A stretch of DNA of 64,000 bases, from assembly GCF_041080815.1 (NCBI RefSeq), contig NZ_CP160205.1:2914001-2978000 (forward strand). Direction: 5' to 3'. The first letter of the stretch is position 1. Each line of letters starts with the position of its first letter. Below the pieces are notes generated by a model. It saw nothing but the letters and a program-made list of their open reading frames with translations. It searched no databases and had not been told where the DNA came from. This document shows positions 42,723 through 51,561 of the stretch, one piece after another. The position numbers were made by a program, and so were the translations under genes. The DNA comes from Mucilaginibacter yixingensis. Lineage in GTDB: Bacteria > Bacteroidota > Bacteroidia > Sphingobacteriales > Sphingobacteriaceae.

Positions 42723-45086
42723 CTAAAACGGCAATCCTATACCAAAGTTAAGCTGCATAAAATTGTAGCTTTCGCCGTTGGTTTGGTAGTAGTTATTTTT
42801 AAAATCGTGGTTATGAAATAACTCATTGAAATGCTGAATTAACACCCATTGATCGGCACCATCAAACTGAGGGTCTTTGAATTTGAAGGCAGCATCCAGA
42901 CGAAAAACAAAGTAGGTTAAATCAAACCGCAAACCAGTACCAATGCCAATAGCGGTTGACTGCCATAGATTGTTCAGCTTAAACTCTCCACGTGGATTAT
43001 CAGATGTTTCTTTTAATCGCCAGATGTTACCAAAATCTGTAAAGAAGGCACCTTTCAGCTTGGAGCCAAAAAAGTTATCGGCAATTTTATAACGGTACTC
43101 GGCATTACCGATAATTTTAATCTCGCCAAACTGATCGAGATATTTCAAGCGCTGCCGCAAATCGTCACCTACAAGCCCCACACCATATGATGCACGGTTA
43201 AACTGCCCCGGACCGAGTGTGCGTGGCAACCAGGCACGCATATCATTGGCTCCACCGGCGTAAAACTCTTTCTCAAACACCATTTGCGAACTGTTGCCAT
43301 ACGGTATACCTATACCTGGGTTAATACGAAACACAAACTGTTTTTCATTTCCAAAACCACGGTAAATGCGCAAATCAGCCTCGCCCCTTACATACTGAGA
43401 GAAAGCATGCCCCAACAGCGTACGCGCACCTATAGAATCTCTTGAGGTATTGAGTGCATTGGTAACCAAACTCATGGTGTTCCCCCCAACATCAACAGAA
43501 CCTTTAAAATAAGTAAAGCTGCCGTAACTATTCAACATATCGGCGTTTACCTGGTAGGTGTACTGGCTGCCCACGGTAAAAATAGTTCGACCAATAAGGC
43601 GCAGATAAGCATCACGCCCATTTTTCTCCAGGCTATCACGCGCGGCCGGATCTATTACGCCACTTGAAAATTCGATATCAATCGGCGTAAAGGTGTGCAG
43701 TTTGTGAGCTGTCTCGGCAAAATCATAAGTAAGCGAGTTAACAAAGCTTTTGCGCGTTACCAGCCCCTTTTGGTAAAACAAAGAATAGTTGGATGAAAAA
43801 GTAGTATGCGGCACGCCATACTCACCCAAAGTGGGCACACTAAAAGGCGTTATTAACCGCGGATAAGTTAAACTTACCCCCGTTTTAAACTCCTGGTTTT
43901 CTACACCGTTATCGTTGATATTGTTATTACCATTGTCAAAAAGAACGCTCCAGTTTAGCTTAACCTGCAAAATGGCTGCGCTTTTAAACAGGTTTCTGTT
44001 TGTGAAGGTATTGCCTACGTTGTAGCCATAGCGACCGTTGTTAAAAATAAACTCACCCTCCACCCGGTCTGACATTTTTTTGAGTGGAGTGATATCAATC
44101 TGCATGTTCAGCTTGTTGGTGCTGTCGCCCTTCTTCTCATAGTTTGGGTTGGGCACATTACGAAACACGTTAAGCTCAGACAGGCGGGATGTTGTAAGCG
44201 TCTGTTTATCGATATTATAGATATCTCCCTTTTTCTGGAACACATAGTTAGTAACCACCTTTGGCTTAAACGAGTGCGAGTAATCTACAAACCTGAATTG
44301 CGAGTCGACCTGCAAGGTATCAGCCTTACCATCCGTACGGCCATTGCTGGCAGAGATGGTAACAAGTGTGTTGTTAATTGTGTAAATAGGATGTTTCTTT
44401 TTCCCTTCAGGGTTACCAATAATCATCCTTACATCGGCCACGCTATTATCAAAGGCCGTATCAACGCTGTAATTAATGTATTGGCGATAAAAATCATAAT
44501 AGCCGTTACGCTTCATCACCTGGAAAAACTCATCCCTGTCATAAGCCAGACTATCCGTATCATACCGTCCGCCGGGCTGTATGTGTGAGAAGTTATTGCG
44601 ATTGTTTCGATACAACCCGCGTACGCTTGGATCAAGGATGCTATCAGTTATCCGCCGAATCCGGAACATTGGGCCCTCCACGGCAGTAAAATACAAATGT
44701 GCTTTCTTTTTCTTTACAGCGATACTATCCGTCACCTTGGCCTTGAGGTAACCTTTATTTTGCAGAAAACGTTCAATTTGCTGGCGCGAGTATTCAACCA
44801 GCTGGGTATCCAGAATGGCAGGAGGCTCACCCACGTCCTTTTTACCGTCATGACTAAACATGTAGTACAGGTTCAGGTTGATCCAGTTATTGGGCTGCTC
44901 CTGCTTGTCTACAAACGTAGGTGCCGCTTCGGCAAATTCTTTGTCTACCCCCTTCACCGTAATTTTGCGTACCAATGCCTGGTGCTCCTTCAGTTTGCGG
45001 GTTAAACTACACCCCGTAGCCAGAAACACTGATATTATCAGTAATATTGCAAAACTTTTAGGTATCAGATTAGGGTATGCTTTCAA
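42723..45086 (-). CDS. BamA/TamA-family outer-membrane protein, lipoprotein-type signal
   Basis: 787 aa from a TTG codon; the next in-frame upstream stop is four codons away and no ATG precedes the signal sequence, so TTG (or ATT) must serve. The signal ends in a lipobox (FLATGC, Cys26), unusual for a BamA homologue. POTRA-like domains follow (about 40-320: VRKITVKGV, TKLNMQIDITPLKKMSD), then a 16-strand barrel with the typical FYAGGANDMRAW and a final FGIGLPF. It probably acts in outer-membrane or surface-protein assembly. Its 5' end overlaps the divergent TrmH-like gene. Confidence 0.85.
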   Translation of the reverse strand: MKAYPNLIPKSFAILLIISVFLATGCSLTRKLKEHQALVRKITVKGVDKEFAEAAPTFVDKQEQPNNWINLNLYYMFSHDGKKDVGEPPAILDTQLVEYSRQQIERFLQNKGYLKAKVTDSIAVKKKKAHLYFTAVEGPMFRIRRITDSILDPSVRGLYRNNRNNFSHIQPGGRYDTDSLAYDRDEFFQVMKRNGYYDFYRQYINYSVDTAFDNSVADVRMIIGNPEGKKKHPIYTINNTLVTISASNGRTDGKADTLQVDSQFRFVDYSHSFKPKVVTNYVFQKKGDIYNIDKQTLTTSRLSELNVFRNVPNPNYEKKGDSTNKLNMQIDITPLKKMSDRVEGEFIFNNGRYGYNVGNTFTNRNLFKSAAILQVKLNWSVLFDNGNNNINDNGVENQEFKTGVSLTYPRLITPFSVPTLGEYGVPHTTFSSNYSLFYQKGLVTRKSFVNSLTYDFAETAHKLHTFTPIDIEFSSGVIDPAARDSLEKNGRDAYLRLIGRTIFTVGSQYTYQVNADMLNSYGSFTYFKGSVDVGGNTMSLVTNALNTSRDSIGARTLLGHAFSQYVRGEADLRIYRGFGNEKQFVFRINPGIGIPYGNSSQMVFEKEFYAGGANDMRAWLPRTLGPGQFNRASYGVGLVGDDLRQRLKYLDQFGEIKIIGNAEYRYKIADNFFGSKLKGAFFTDFGNIWRLKETSDNPRGEFKLNNLWQSTAIGIGTGLRFDLTYFVFRLDAAFKFKDPQFDGADQWVLIQHFNELFHNHDFKNNYYQTNGESYNFMQLNFGIGLPF

Positions 45087-45823
45087 AATCTCAGATCAGT
45101 TTATTAAAATCCTTACAACACAAAAAATTCAGAAAAGTTCACGGACTATTTGTGGCAGAGGGTTATAAATCTGTTGTTGAATTTATTAACTCCGGCTATT
45201 TTGTAGAGGAGGTTTATCATACCATCCCCATTGCTCCAAAATTGCTGAATTTATCGGCAAAAATAAACATTAAGGAAATTTCTTTGAATGATATGGCCAA
45301 AGTGAGCAGTCTCACTACGCCGCCAGACGTTATTGCCCTGATCCGTATCCCGCAAGCGCCTGTTTTTGATGCACAATTGCTCAAAAACCAATATGCCGTA
45401 GCGCTAGACGGCGTACAAGACCCCGGCAACATGGGCACCATCATTCGCACAGCAGATTGGTTTGGTATGAAGCATATTATTTGCTCTGATGATTGCGTAG
45501 ACGTGTACAATCCCAAGGTAGTGCAAGCCACCATGGGTTCGCTATCGCGTGTACAAGTTTATTATACCGATCTGGCCAAGACCCTGCCCCTGCTGCAACT
45601 TCCGGTTTACGGTGCTTTACTTAATGGGCAAAACATCTACACCACCACCTTTGCCCCTGCTGGTTTGATACTGATGGGCAACGAAGGCAACGGCATCCGG
45701 CCCGAAATCCAGCGACTGATCAGCACCGCTGTAACCATCCCCGGAGGGGGCGAAACTGAGTCGCTCAATGTGTCAATTGCAACGGCAATTTTCTGTTCGG
45801 AGGTATTTAGACAACGATTCTAA
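45077..45823 (+). CDS. TrmH/SpoU-family RNA 2'-O-methyltransferase
   Basis: 248 aa. An N-terminal substrate-binding segment (QHKKFRKVHGLFVAEG) precedes the SPOUT domain. Motif 1 is VQDPGNMGTIIRTADWFG (113-130), motif 2 LILMGNEGNGI (197-207) and motif 3 IPGGGETESLNVSIATAI (221-238). These form the knot that binds SAM. It methylates rRNA or tRNA ribose; which position is not clear. Its ATG lies ten bases inside the 5' end of the divergent barrel gene, so each promoter must lie inside the other gene. Confidence 0.9.
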   Translation: MLSKSQISLLKSLQHKKFRKVHGLFVAEGYKSVVEFINSGYFVEEVYHTIPIAPKLLNLSAKINIKEISLNDMAKVSSLTTPPDVIALIRIPQAPVFDAQLLKNQYAVALDGVQDPGNMGTIIRTADWFGMKHIICSDDCVDVYNPKVVQATMGSLSRVQVYYTDLAKTLPLLQLPVYGALLNGQNIYTTTFAPAGLILMGNEGNGIRPEIQRLISTAVTIPGGGETESLNVSIATAIFCSEVFRQRF

Positions 45824-45873
45824 AAATAATAGCTATTGCACATCAGGCGGTTACAGGTTATTTTAAATAAAAG

Positions 45874-45903
45874 TTGATTTGCAATAATAATTCGTTACTT
45901 TTG
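45874..45903 (+). promoter_or_regulatory. Promoter of tRNA-Cys
   Basis: TTG at 45874 (-33) and TACTTTTG at 45896-45903 (-7) with a 19-base spacer. The mature tRNA begins 16 bases after the -7 element. Confidence 0.65.
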
Positions 45904-45918
45904 CATTCCTGAAAAAAT

Positions 45919-45989
45919 GGTCGGGTGGCCGAGTGGCTAGGCAGAGGTCTGCAAAACCTTCTACAGCGGTTCGAATCCGCTCTCGACCT
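45919..45989 (+). tRNA. tRNA-Cys (GCA)
   Basis: 71 nt. Acceptor stem GGTCGGG pairs with CTCGACC with one G-T. The anticodon loop CTGCAAA gives GCA, and the T arm is GCGGTTCGAATCCGC. CCA is not encoded. It is followed after 36 bases by a small protein gene without an intervening terminator. Confidence 0.95.
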
Positions 45990-46025
45990 CAACAACGAGG
46001 TGATAATTAATAAAAAGGTATTAAA

Positions 46026-46202
46026 ATGGGCGTTACACGTTTAAAAAGAAAAGACAGAAGAAACAAAACCTTCTCACGTTTAGAAGTTCAGTTTCTGAAA
46101 TTAGCTACTAACATTGAGCTGGGCAGCCGTTCTGCTGAGCCTAAAAAGAGCCAATTGGCTAAAAACAACGAAGCTTTAGCAATTGCTGCTGCAGCCAAAT
46201 AA
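46026..46202 (+). CDS. Conserved-looking small basic protein (58 aa) after tRNA-Cys
   Basis: 58 codons from ATG to TAA, starting MGVTRLKRKDRRNKTFSRLE and ending LAIAAAAK. It is strongly basic (many Lys/Arg in the first half), with an Ala-rich tail. An AAAGG sequence lies about 10 bases before the ATG. A strong terminator follows 22 bases after the stop, so tRNA-Cys and this gene form one transcription unit. The composition recalls ribosomal or RNA-binding small proteins, but I do not recognise it. Function unknown. Confidence 0.68.
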   Translation: MGVTRLKRKDRRNKTFSRLEVQFLKLATNIELGSRSAEPKKSQLAKNNEALAIAAAAK

Positions 46203-46224
46203 TTTTAGCTAACACAAGATATTG

Positions 46225-46256
46225 AAGCCCTGCTATTGTTTAGCGGGGCTTTTTTA
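46225..46256 (+). terminator. Intrinsic terminator of the tRNA-Cys/58-aa unit
   Basis: AAGCCCTGCTA (46225-46235) pairs with TAGCGGGGCTT (46241-46251), 11 pairs with one G-U and a 5-nt loop, followed by a T-run. Confidence 0.9.
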
Positions 46257-46263
46257 TTTGTCC

Positions 46264-46299
46264 GAACCAGGATTTATAGAATTTTAGGATTAACAGGAT
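46264..46299 (+). repeat. Dispersed intergenic repeat family 1, left arm (locus B)
   Basis: GAACCAGGATTTATAGAATT and TTAACAGGAT match locus A. A second partial unit (GTCTGAACCTGATTTATTAGG) follows at 46304-46324. The inverted partner is at 46401-46436. Confidence 0.75.
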
Positions 46300-46364
46300 A
46301 TCTGTCTGAACCTGATTTATTAGGCAACAAGCGCTTATTAAGTATTCAGGGTACCTAAAGAAGT

Positions 46365-46393
46365 TCGGCATGACCTTTTAGAGATCATGCCGA
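46365..46393. repeat. Family 2-type hairpin between the family 1 arms (locus B)
   Basis: TCGGCATGA (46365-46373) pairs perfectly with TCATGCCGA (46385-46393). The left side (GAAGTTCGGCATGAC) is a piece of the family 2 unit. Confidence 0.6.
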
Positions 46394-46400
46394 GCAAATA

Positions 46401-46436
46401 TTCTGTAAATCCTAAAAATTCGTTTAACTCTGGTTC
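46401..46436 (-). repeat. Dispersed intergenic repeat family 1, right arm (locus B)
   Basis: On the minus strand it reads GAACCAGAGTTAAACGAATT then TTTAGGATTTACAG. It overlaps the 3' end of pyrD and encodes its terminal NQS and TAA, as at the flotillin gene. Confidence 0.75.
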
Positions 46437-47470
46437 ACCAGCTCCTTACAAATCCTTGTAATCAACGCCGGCCCTTCATAAATAAAACCAGTGTATAACT
46501 GCACCAACGACGCACCGGCCTGTAGTTTCTCCTGCGCATCTTCGGCAGAATGAATGCCACCCACCCCGATGATGGGGAATGCACCGTTTGATTTTTTATG
46601 CAGATAAGCAATCACTTCGGTAGAGCGTTTGGTGAGCGGTTTACCGCTTAAACCACCGGTTTCGCCTTTCAGGCTCTCGGCAGATTGCAAGCCTTCCCTG
46701 CTAATGGTAGTATTAGTGGCTATGACGCCGGCTATTTTACTGCCTTGCACAATCTCCACAATATCATTAAGCTGATCATCAGTCAGATCCGGAGCTATTT
46801 TAAGCAGTATAGGGCGACTAACGCCATTTTTGTTGTTACGCTGTTGTAGTGTGTTCAGGATATTCATCAGCGGCTCTTTCTCCTGCAGAGCGCGCAACCC
46901 TGGTGTGTTGGGCGAGCTTACGTTCACCACAAAGTAATCAACCACATCAAATAAGCGGTCAAAGCATTTAATGTAATCGCTTACGGCCTCCTCATTAGGG
47001 GTCACTTTATTTTTGCCGATATTACCGCCAATGATGACGCGCTGCGATTTAGCCGCGCTGCTCTGGCGATAAGCGGCAATACGCTCGGCCACGGCATCCA
47101 TACCGTCGTTATTAAAGCCCATTCGGTTAATCAGCGCGCTATCCGGCACCAGCCTGAACATCCTGGGTTGCGGGTTACCGGGTTGCGGTAATGGCGTTAC
47201 GGTGCCGGTTTCAATAAAACCAAAACCCAGGTTAGCCATCTCCTTAATCATCACGCCATTTTTATCAAAACCGGCGGCCAGGCCTACAGGGTTTTTAAAT
47301 TTCAGGCCGAAGAGTTCGCGCTCCAATCTTTTATCGTCAACCTGCCACATGCCGCGACTCAACGCTGCGCCGCCGGGAACTTTGTTGAAAAAACGCAGTC
47401 CGTCTGTAACAAAATGGTGAACTTTCTCGGGGTCGTACTTAAAAAGAATGGGTTTAATGAGCGAATACAT
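46424..47470 (-). CDS. pyrD: Dihydroorotate dehydrogenase (quinone)
   Basis: 348 aa, class 2 type with an N-terminal helical extension for membrane association ([20 protein letters not shown]). FMN-binding and catalytic motifs are [46 protein letters not shown] with the catalytic Ser, and IGVGGI. It oxidises dihydroorotate to orotate in pyrimidine synthesis and passes electrons to menaquinone. The last three residues and the stop lie in a dispersed repeat. Confidence 0.95.
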   Translation of the reverse strand: MYSLIKPILFKYDPEKVHHFVTDGLRFFNKVPGGAALSRGMWQVDDKRLERELFGLKFKNPVGLAAGFDKNGVMIKEMANLGFGFIETGTVTPLPQPGNPQPRMFRLVPDSALINRMGFNNDGMDAVAERIAAYRQSSAAKSQRVIIGGNIGKNKVTPNEEAVSDYIKCFDRLFDVVDYFVVNVSSPNTPGLRALQEKEPLMNILNTLQQRNNKNGVSRPILLKIAPDLTDDQLNDIVEIVQGSKIAGVIATNTTISREGLQSAESLKGETGGLSGKPLTKRSTEVIAYLHKKSNGAFPIIGVGGIHSAEDAQEKLQAGASLVQLYTGFIYEGPALITRICKELVNQS

Positions 47471-47588
47471 GGCGCAAAGTTAAATTTTCATTTCCCAACG
47501 CCAAACCCTCTTTGCACGTGCGATGGATATTTGTTTATATTTACCCGTAATCTACTTAAAACCACTTCTAAAAACCGACAATCTTTTT

Positions 47589-48344
47589 ATGAGCACAAAC
47601 CGCCGTTCATTCATCAGAAACGCCGCTATTGGCACCTTAGCCTCTATATCAATCCCAGAAATTGTTGCCGCAGCAACCGCCAGCGCAAAAGGCAAAAGAA
47701 TTAGTCTTTCAGAAAACGATGTCGTTCTTTTCCAGGGCGATTCTATTACCGATGCCGGTCGCGGCAAAAAAGATACCGGTGCCAACAACGCCGCGCTAAT
47801 GGGCAATGGCTACGCATTTTATGCCGGCGCTACCCTGCTGAACGAGCATACCAATAAAAAACTGCAGATCTATAACAAAGGTATCAGCGGCAACAAAGTA
47901 TACCAACTGGCAGACCGTTGGGATGCTGAGTGTATCACTCTGAAACCAAATGTATTGAGCATACTGGTGGGTGTGAATGATTTTTGGCACACCATAACCA
48001 GCGGTTATACCGGCACAATTGAGACCTACCGAACTGACTATAAGAAACTACTGGATCGTACCAAACAGGCATTACCTGATGTAAAGCTGATCATTGGCGA
48101 GCCCTATGCCTTGCGCGGTATCAAATCTGTAACCGATGCCTGGTATCCAAAATTTGATGAGTTCCGCGTAGCGGCCAAAGAGCTGGCAGATCAGTTTGAT
48201 GCGGCCTTTATTCCCTACCAATCCATCTATGACAAAGCTACCGAGAAAGCCCCCGGCAGCTATTGGACAGCAGATGGTGTACACCCAACCATGGCCGGCG
48301 CAGCACTAATGGCCGAGGCATGGTTGCAGACGGTAAAAGGATAA
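47589..48344 (+). CDS. Tat-exported SGNH/GDSL hydrolase
   Basis: 251 aa from ATG at 47589; a longer frame upstream adds 22 unlikely residues before the signal. NRRSFIRNA is a twin-arginine signal. Block I is FQGDSITDAG with Ser52, block III GVNDFW, and block V DGVHPTMAG with Asp229 and His232. It fits the carbohydrate-esterase-like SGNH hydrolases of Bacteroidota. The substrate is unknown. It is divergent from pyrD. Confidence 0.85.
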   Translation: MSTNRRSFIRNAAIGTLASISIPEIVAAATASAKGKRISLSENDVVLFQGDSITDAGRGKKDTGANNAALMGNGYAFYAGATLLNEHTNKKLQIYNKGISGNKVYQLADRWDAECITLKPNVLSILVGVNDFWHTITSGYTGTIETYRTDYKKLLDRTKQALPDVKLIIGEPYALRGIKSVTDAWYPKFDEFRVAAKELADQFDAAFIPYQSIYDKATEKAPGSYWTADGVHPTMAGAALMAEAWLQTVKG

Positions 48345-48356
48345 AACCAGCGATTA

Positions 48357-48407
48357 AAGATTGAAGATTAGCTGATCGCAACAATAGCGTCTCTAATCTT
48401 CAATCTT
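48357..48407. repeat. Perfect 15-base inverted repeat
   Basis: AAGATTGAAGATTAG (48357-48371) is the exact reverse complement of 48393-48407, with a 21-nt loop. It follows the SGNH gene but has no T-tail. The simple GATTGAAGATTA sequence recalls low-complexity repeats elsewhere in the window. Confidence 0.7.
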
Positions 48408-48449
48408 GGCGCGCTCTATTCTTCGTTTCTAAGCCCCGCTTTAAAAGCG

Positions 48450-48457
48450 TATCTTTG
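48450..48457 (+). promoter_or_regulatory. Probable -7 promoter element of the ABC-F gene
   Basis: TATCTTTG matches TAnnTTTG exactly and ends eight bases before the ATG, leaving a predicted leader of about five bases. Confidence 0.6.
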
Positions 48458-48465
48458 CGCCCGAA

Positions 48466-50382
48466 ATGATTGCTATTAATAACCTTACGTTCGAGATCGG
48501 TGCGCGGGCATTGTATGATGAAGCCAACTGGCATATTAAACCAGGTGAAAAGATTGGTCTGATTGGGGCCAACGGCACCGGTAAAACTACCCTGCTAAAA
48601 CTGATTGTTGGCGACTATAAACCAACATCGGGCACCATATCTATGGCGAAGGATCTGGCCATTGGCTACCTTAACCAGGATCTGCTCTCGTACGCTTCGG
48701 ATAAAAGCATTCTGCACGTGGCCATGGAGGCTTTTGAGCGCCAGAACCAACTGCATACCGAGATAGAAAATCTCCTCAAAAAGATTGAGACCGATTATAG
48801 CGAAGATCTGCTGCACAAACTGAGCGATAAGCAAACTGAGTTTGAAGCCCTTGATGGCTATAATATTGAATACAAAGCGCACGAAATCCTGGCCGGTTTG
48901 GGCTTTAGCGAAGCAGACACTCACCGTAAACTAAGCACCTTTAGCGGTGGCTGGCGCATGCGTGTAATGCTGGCTAAAATCCTGCTGCAATCGCCAGACA
49001 TACTGCTGCTTGATGAGCCTACCAACCACCTGGACTTACCATCAATCCAATGGCTGGAAGATTACCTGAGAGCATTTGAAGGCGCAGTGGTTATTGTATC
49101 GCATGACCGCTGGTTCCTGGATAAAGTAATTAACCGTACGGTAGAATCGCGCAAGGGCAAGCTGACGGTTTATGCCGGAAACTATAGTTTCTACCTGGAA
49201 GAAAAATCGCTCCGCGAAGAAATTCAGCGTGGCGAGTTTAAGAACCAGCAAGCCAAGATAAAACAAGAAGAACGTTTGATTGAGCGATTTAAAGCCAAAG
49301 CATCAAAAGCAAAAATGGCGCAATCGCGCATGAAGATGCTGGATAAGATGGAGCGTGTTGATGATGTAGATGACGATAACCCCAGCGTTAACTTCACCTT
49401 CAAATTCAGCAGACAATCTGGTCGTAATGTTACACAGATAGAGCATCTGAGCAAAAGCTATCCAAACCTGGAGATTTTGAACGATGCCGAGGCGACCATT
49501 GAAAAAGGCGACAAGATTGCGCTGATTGGTGCTAACGGTCGCGGTAAATCTACCTTGCTGCGCGTTATTGCCGGTGCCGATACCAACTTTACCGGTAAGG
49601 CCGAAACTGGCTATAACGTTACCAAAACGTTCTTCGCACAGCACCAACTGGAATCATTACACCTGGATAATGAGATCTTGCAGGAACTGGTAGCCTTTGC
49701 CCCAAAACATACCGAGACTGAATTGCGCAGCATCCTGGGTTCATTCCTGTTCACAGGCGATGACGTATTCAAAAAGATCCGTGTACTGTCTGGTGGCGAA
49801 AAATCGCGCGTGGCATTGGCTAAGGCCCTGACTGCTGATGCTAACTTCCTCATCCTCGATGAGCCCACCAACCACCTGGATATGGCGTCGGTAAATATCC
49901 TGATCCAGGCATTGCAGCAATACGAGGGTACATTCATCGTGGTATCGCACGACCGTTACCTGCTGGATAATATTGCCAACAAGATTTGGTTCATTGAAGA
50001 TCAAAAGATCAAAGAATATCCCGGCACTTACCAGGAATACGAAGAGTGGGCCGCCAAACGCAAGGTTCAGACTAAAGGCATCGCTACCCCTCCTCCTCCC
50101 AAAAAAGAGGAAAAACCAGCACCCGCCCCTAAACCAAACGACGACAAGGCCAAACAACTGAAAAAACTAAATCAGGATCTGGGCAAATTGGAAGAGCAGA
50201 TTTCGGGTTTAGAAAAAGAAATCAAACAAGTGGAAGCTACTTTGGCTGATGAAAAGATTTATACCGATGCGGCCAAATTAAAAGACACCAACTCTGTTTA
50301 TCAAGCTAAAAAAGATCAGCTAAAATCGCTCCAACAAAACTGGGAGGCTTTGGCAGAGCAGATTATGGAATTGGAAGGGTAA
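48466..50382 (+). CDS. ABC-F family ATPase (Uup/EttA-like)
   Basis: 638 aa with two fused ABC domains and no membrane segment. Walker A motifs are GANGTGKTT and GANGRGKST; signatures are FSGGWRMR and LSGGEKSR; both Walker B motifs read LDEPTNHLD, a hallmark of ABC-F. The linker between domains is the charged P-site tRNA-interacting type (KIKQEERLIERFKAKASKAK). A C-terminal coiled coil (LNQDLGKLEEQISGLEKEI) resembles the Uup DNA/ribosome-binding tail. It probably acts on stalled ribosomes. It has an almost leaderless promoter. Confidence 0.92.
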   Translation: MIAINNLTFEIGARALYDEANWHIKPGEKIGLIGANGTGKTTLLKLIVGDYKPTSGTISMAKDLAIGYLNQDLLSYASDKSILHVAMEAFERQNQLHTEIENLLKKIETDYSEDLLHKLSDKQTEFEALDGYNIEYKAHEILAGLGFSEADTHRKLSTFSGGWRMRVMLAKILLQSPDILLLDEPTNHLDLPSIQWLEDYLRAFEGAVVIVSHDRWFLDKVINRTVESRKGKLTVYAGNYSFYLEEKSLREEIQRGEFKNQQAKIKQEERLIERFKAKASKAKMAQSRMKMLDKMERVDDVDDDNPSVNFTFKFSRQSGRNVTQIEHLSKSYPNLEILNDAEATIEKGDKIALIGANGRGKSTLLRVIAGADTNFTGKAETGYNVTKTFFAQHQLESLHLDNEILQELVAFAPKHTETELRSILGSFLFTGDDVFKKIRVLSGGEKSRVALAKALTADANFLILDEPTNHLDMASVNILIQALQQYEGTFIVVSHDRYLLDNIANKIWFIEDQKIKEYPGTYQEYEEWAAKRKVQTKGIATPPPPKKEEKPAPAPKPNDDKAKQLKKLNQDLGKLEEQISGLEKEIKQVEATLADEKIYTDAAKLKDTNSVYQAKKDQLKSLQQNWEALAEQIMELEG

Positions 50383-50417
50383 GAAATGACGTTTCCGACC
50401 TTCTCCTAGCCCAGCTT

Positions 50418-50572
50418 GTCATTTCGACGAACAAGCAAGGGTTTGAGAGGTGGTTGTGAGGAGAAATCTTGTACGTGCGATAAGCCGCGTGATTTGCATG
50501 TTGACCTATCACTCGTACAAGATTTCTCTTCCGCTCCTACGCCAAACCGTCCCGCGTGCTCATCGAAATGAC
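50418..50572. repeat. Dispersed palindromic repeat family 3, copy 3 (expanded)
   Basis: GTCATTTCGACGA at the left pairs with TCATCGAAATGAC at the right end. Inner arms GAGAAATCTTGTACG and CGTACAAGATTTCTC also pair. At 155 bp it is almost double the size of copies 1 and 2. Confidence 0.8.
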
Positions 50573-50601
50573 AAAATACTTTACTTTAAGGGCAAGTCAA
50601 C

Positions 50602-51279
50602 TCAATGTGCTATCAATCCCGATACCACGTTAATACTCAACGCCAAAATAGCTGTATTAAATGCAAAAGCAATCAATCCGTGCAACAAGGCTAATCGCCT
50701 GATGGGGCGCGAGGAAATCTCTACGTCTGACACCTGGAAGGTGGTACCCAGCACAAAGCCGAAATAAACAAAGTCTAGATAATCGGGGGCAGGTTCTTCG
50801 GGGAATTGCAGTCCGCCGATGGGTTTATGACTGCCTTCATCTGGGGCGTAATATAGGTGCGCATAACGCATCGTAAAAATGGTATGTACCAAACACCACG
50901 AGATCACTACCGCACCCATACTCAGCAGTACATGCCGGGTAACCTCTGCATCCGAAGTGGACTTTGGCGATTTAAGCAGGAAAAGTATCGCCACCAAACT
51001 GGCAACAGAGGCCAGGATAACAAATAGAAAGATGAGCGTACGGTGGCTATCTTCCAGACTCGCCGTTTTGCGGATCTCACGCGGGTGGCAGGTTAAAATA
51101 ATAACCCAATCCAGCGCGGTTATTGTGAACGCAAAGGCCGTCCAGGGAATGAGTACCTGTTCCCAATTGGAAACATGCGAGCGCACCAGGAAGTACACGA
51201 TAGCTGTTACAATAACAGCGATATAGACTTTATAATGCGCATCCAGCGCGAAGATAGACGTAGGTTGTTTTTTGCTCAT
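50602..51279 (-). CDS. DUF1345 membrane protein
   Basis: 225 aa with about five membrane segments. The C-terminal block GTTFQVSDVEISSRPIRRL followed by LLHGLIAFAFNTAILALSIN is the DUF1345 signature. No function has been assigned to this family. It lies downstream of ywbE on the same strand with a 75-nt gap and could be transcribed with it. Confidence 0.87.
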   Translation of the reverse strand: MSKKQPTSIFALDAHYKVYIAVIVTAIVYFLVRSHVSNWEQVLIPWTAFAFTITALDWVIILTCHPREIRKTASLEDSHRTLIFLFVILASVASLVAILFLLKSPKSTSDAEVTRHVLLSMGAVVISWCLVHTIFTMRYAHLYYAPDEGSHKPIGGLQFPEEPAPDYLDFVYFGFVLGTTFQVSDVEISSRPIRRLALLHGLIAFAFNTAILALSINVVSGLIAH

Positions 51280-51354
51280 AACGGCGGGGTTGTCCGGCTC
51301 CTAATTTAGGTTTAATTCAGCACAATCACCTATTTGCCGCCTATCTATATGAAG

Positions 51355-51555
51355 CTATTCTTCCTCCACAATCCAGGCCACGCGACCAATCTGCCCATCC
51401 TCCAGGCGCACTTTAATACCGCGAGAATGGAACGCCGCGCTAGTGAGCAAATTTTTCACTATACCACGTGTCAGGTTGCCCGAGCGTTGATCTTTTTTGA
51501 GGATAATATCAACCTCTAGTCCGGGATATATGTCTTTACGGTTTTGTCCGTTCAT
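51355..51555 (-). CDS. ywbE: YwbE-family small protein
   Basis: 66 aa. The pattern RKDIYPGLEVDIILKKDQR, TRGIVKNLLT and GIKVRLEDGQIGRV is that of YwbE, a short OB/KOW-like conserved protein found in Firmicutes and Bacteroidota. No experimental function is known to me. It starts 6 nt after the HAD gene, the last or next-to-last gene of the argH operon. Confidence 0.9.
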   Translation of the reverse strand: MNGQNRKDIYPGLEVDIILKKDQRSGNLTRGIVKNLLTSAAFHSRGIKVRLEDGQIGRVAWIVEEE

Positions 51556-51561
51556 TTATTA

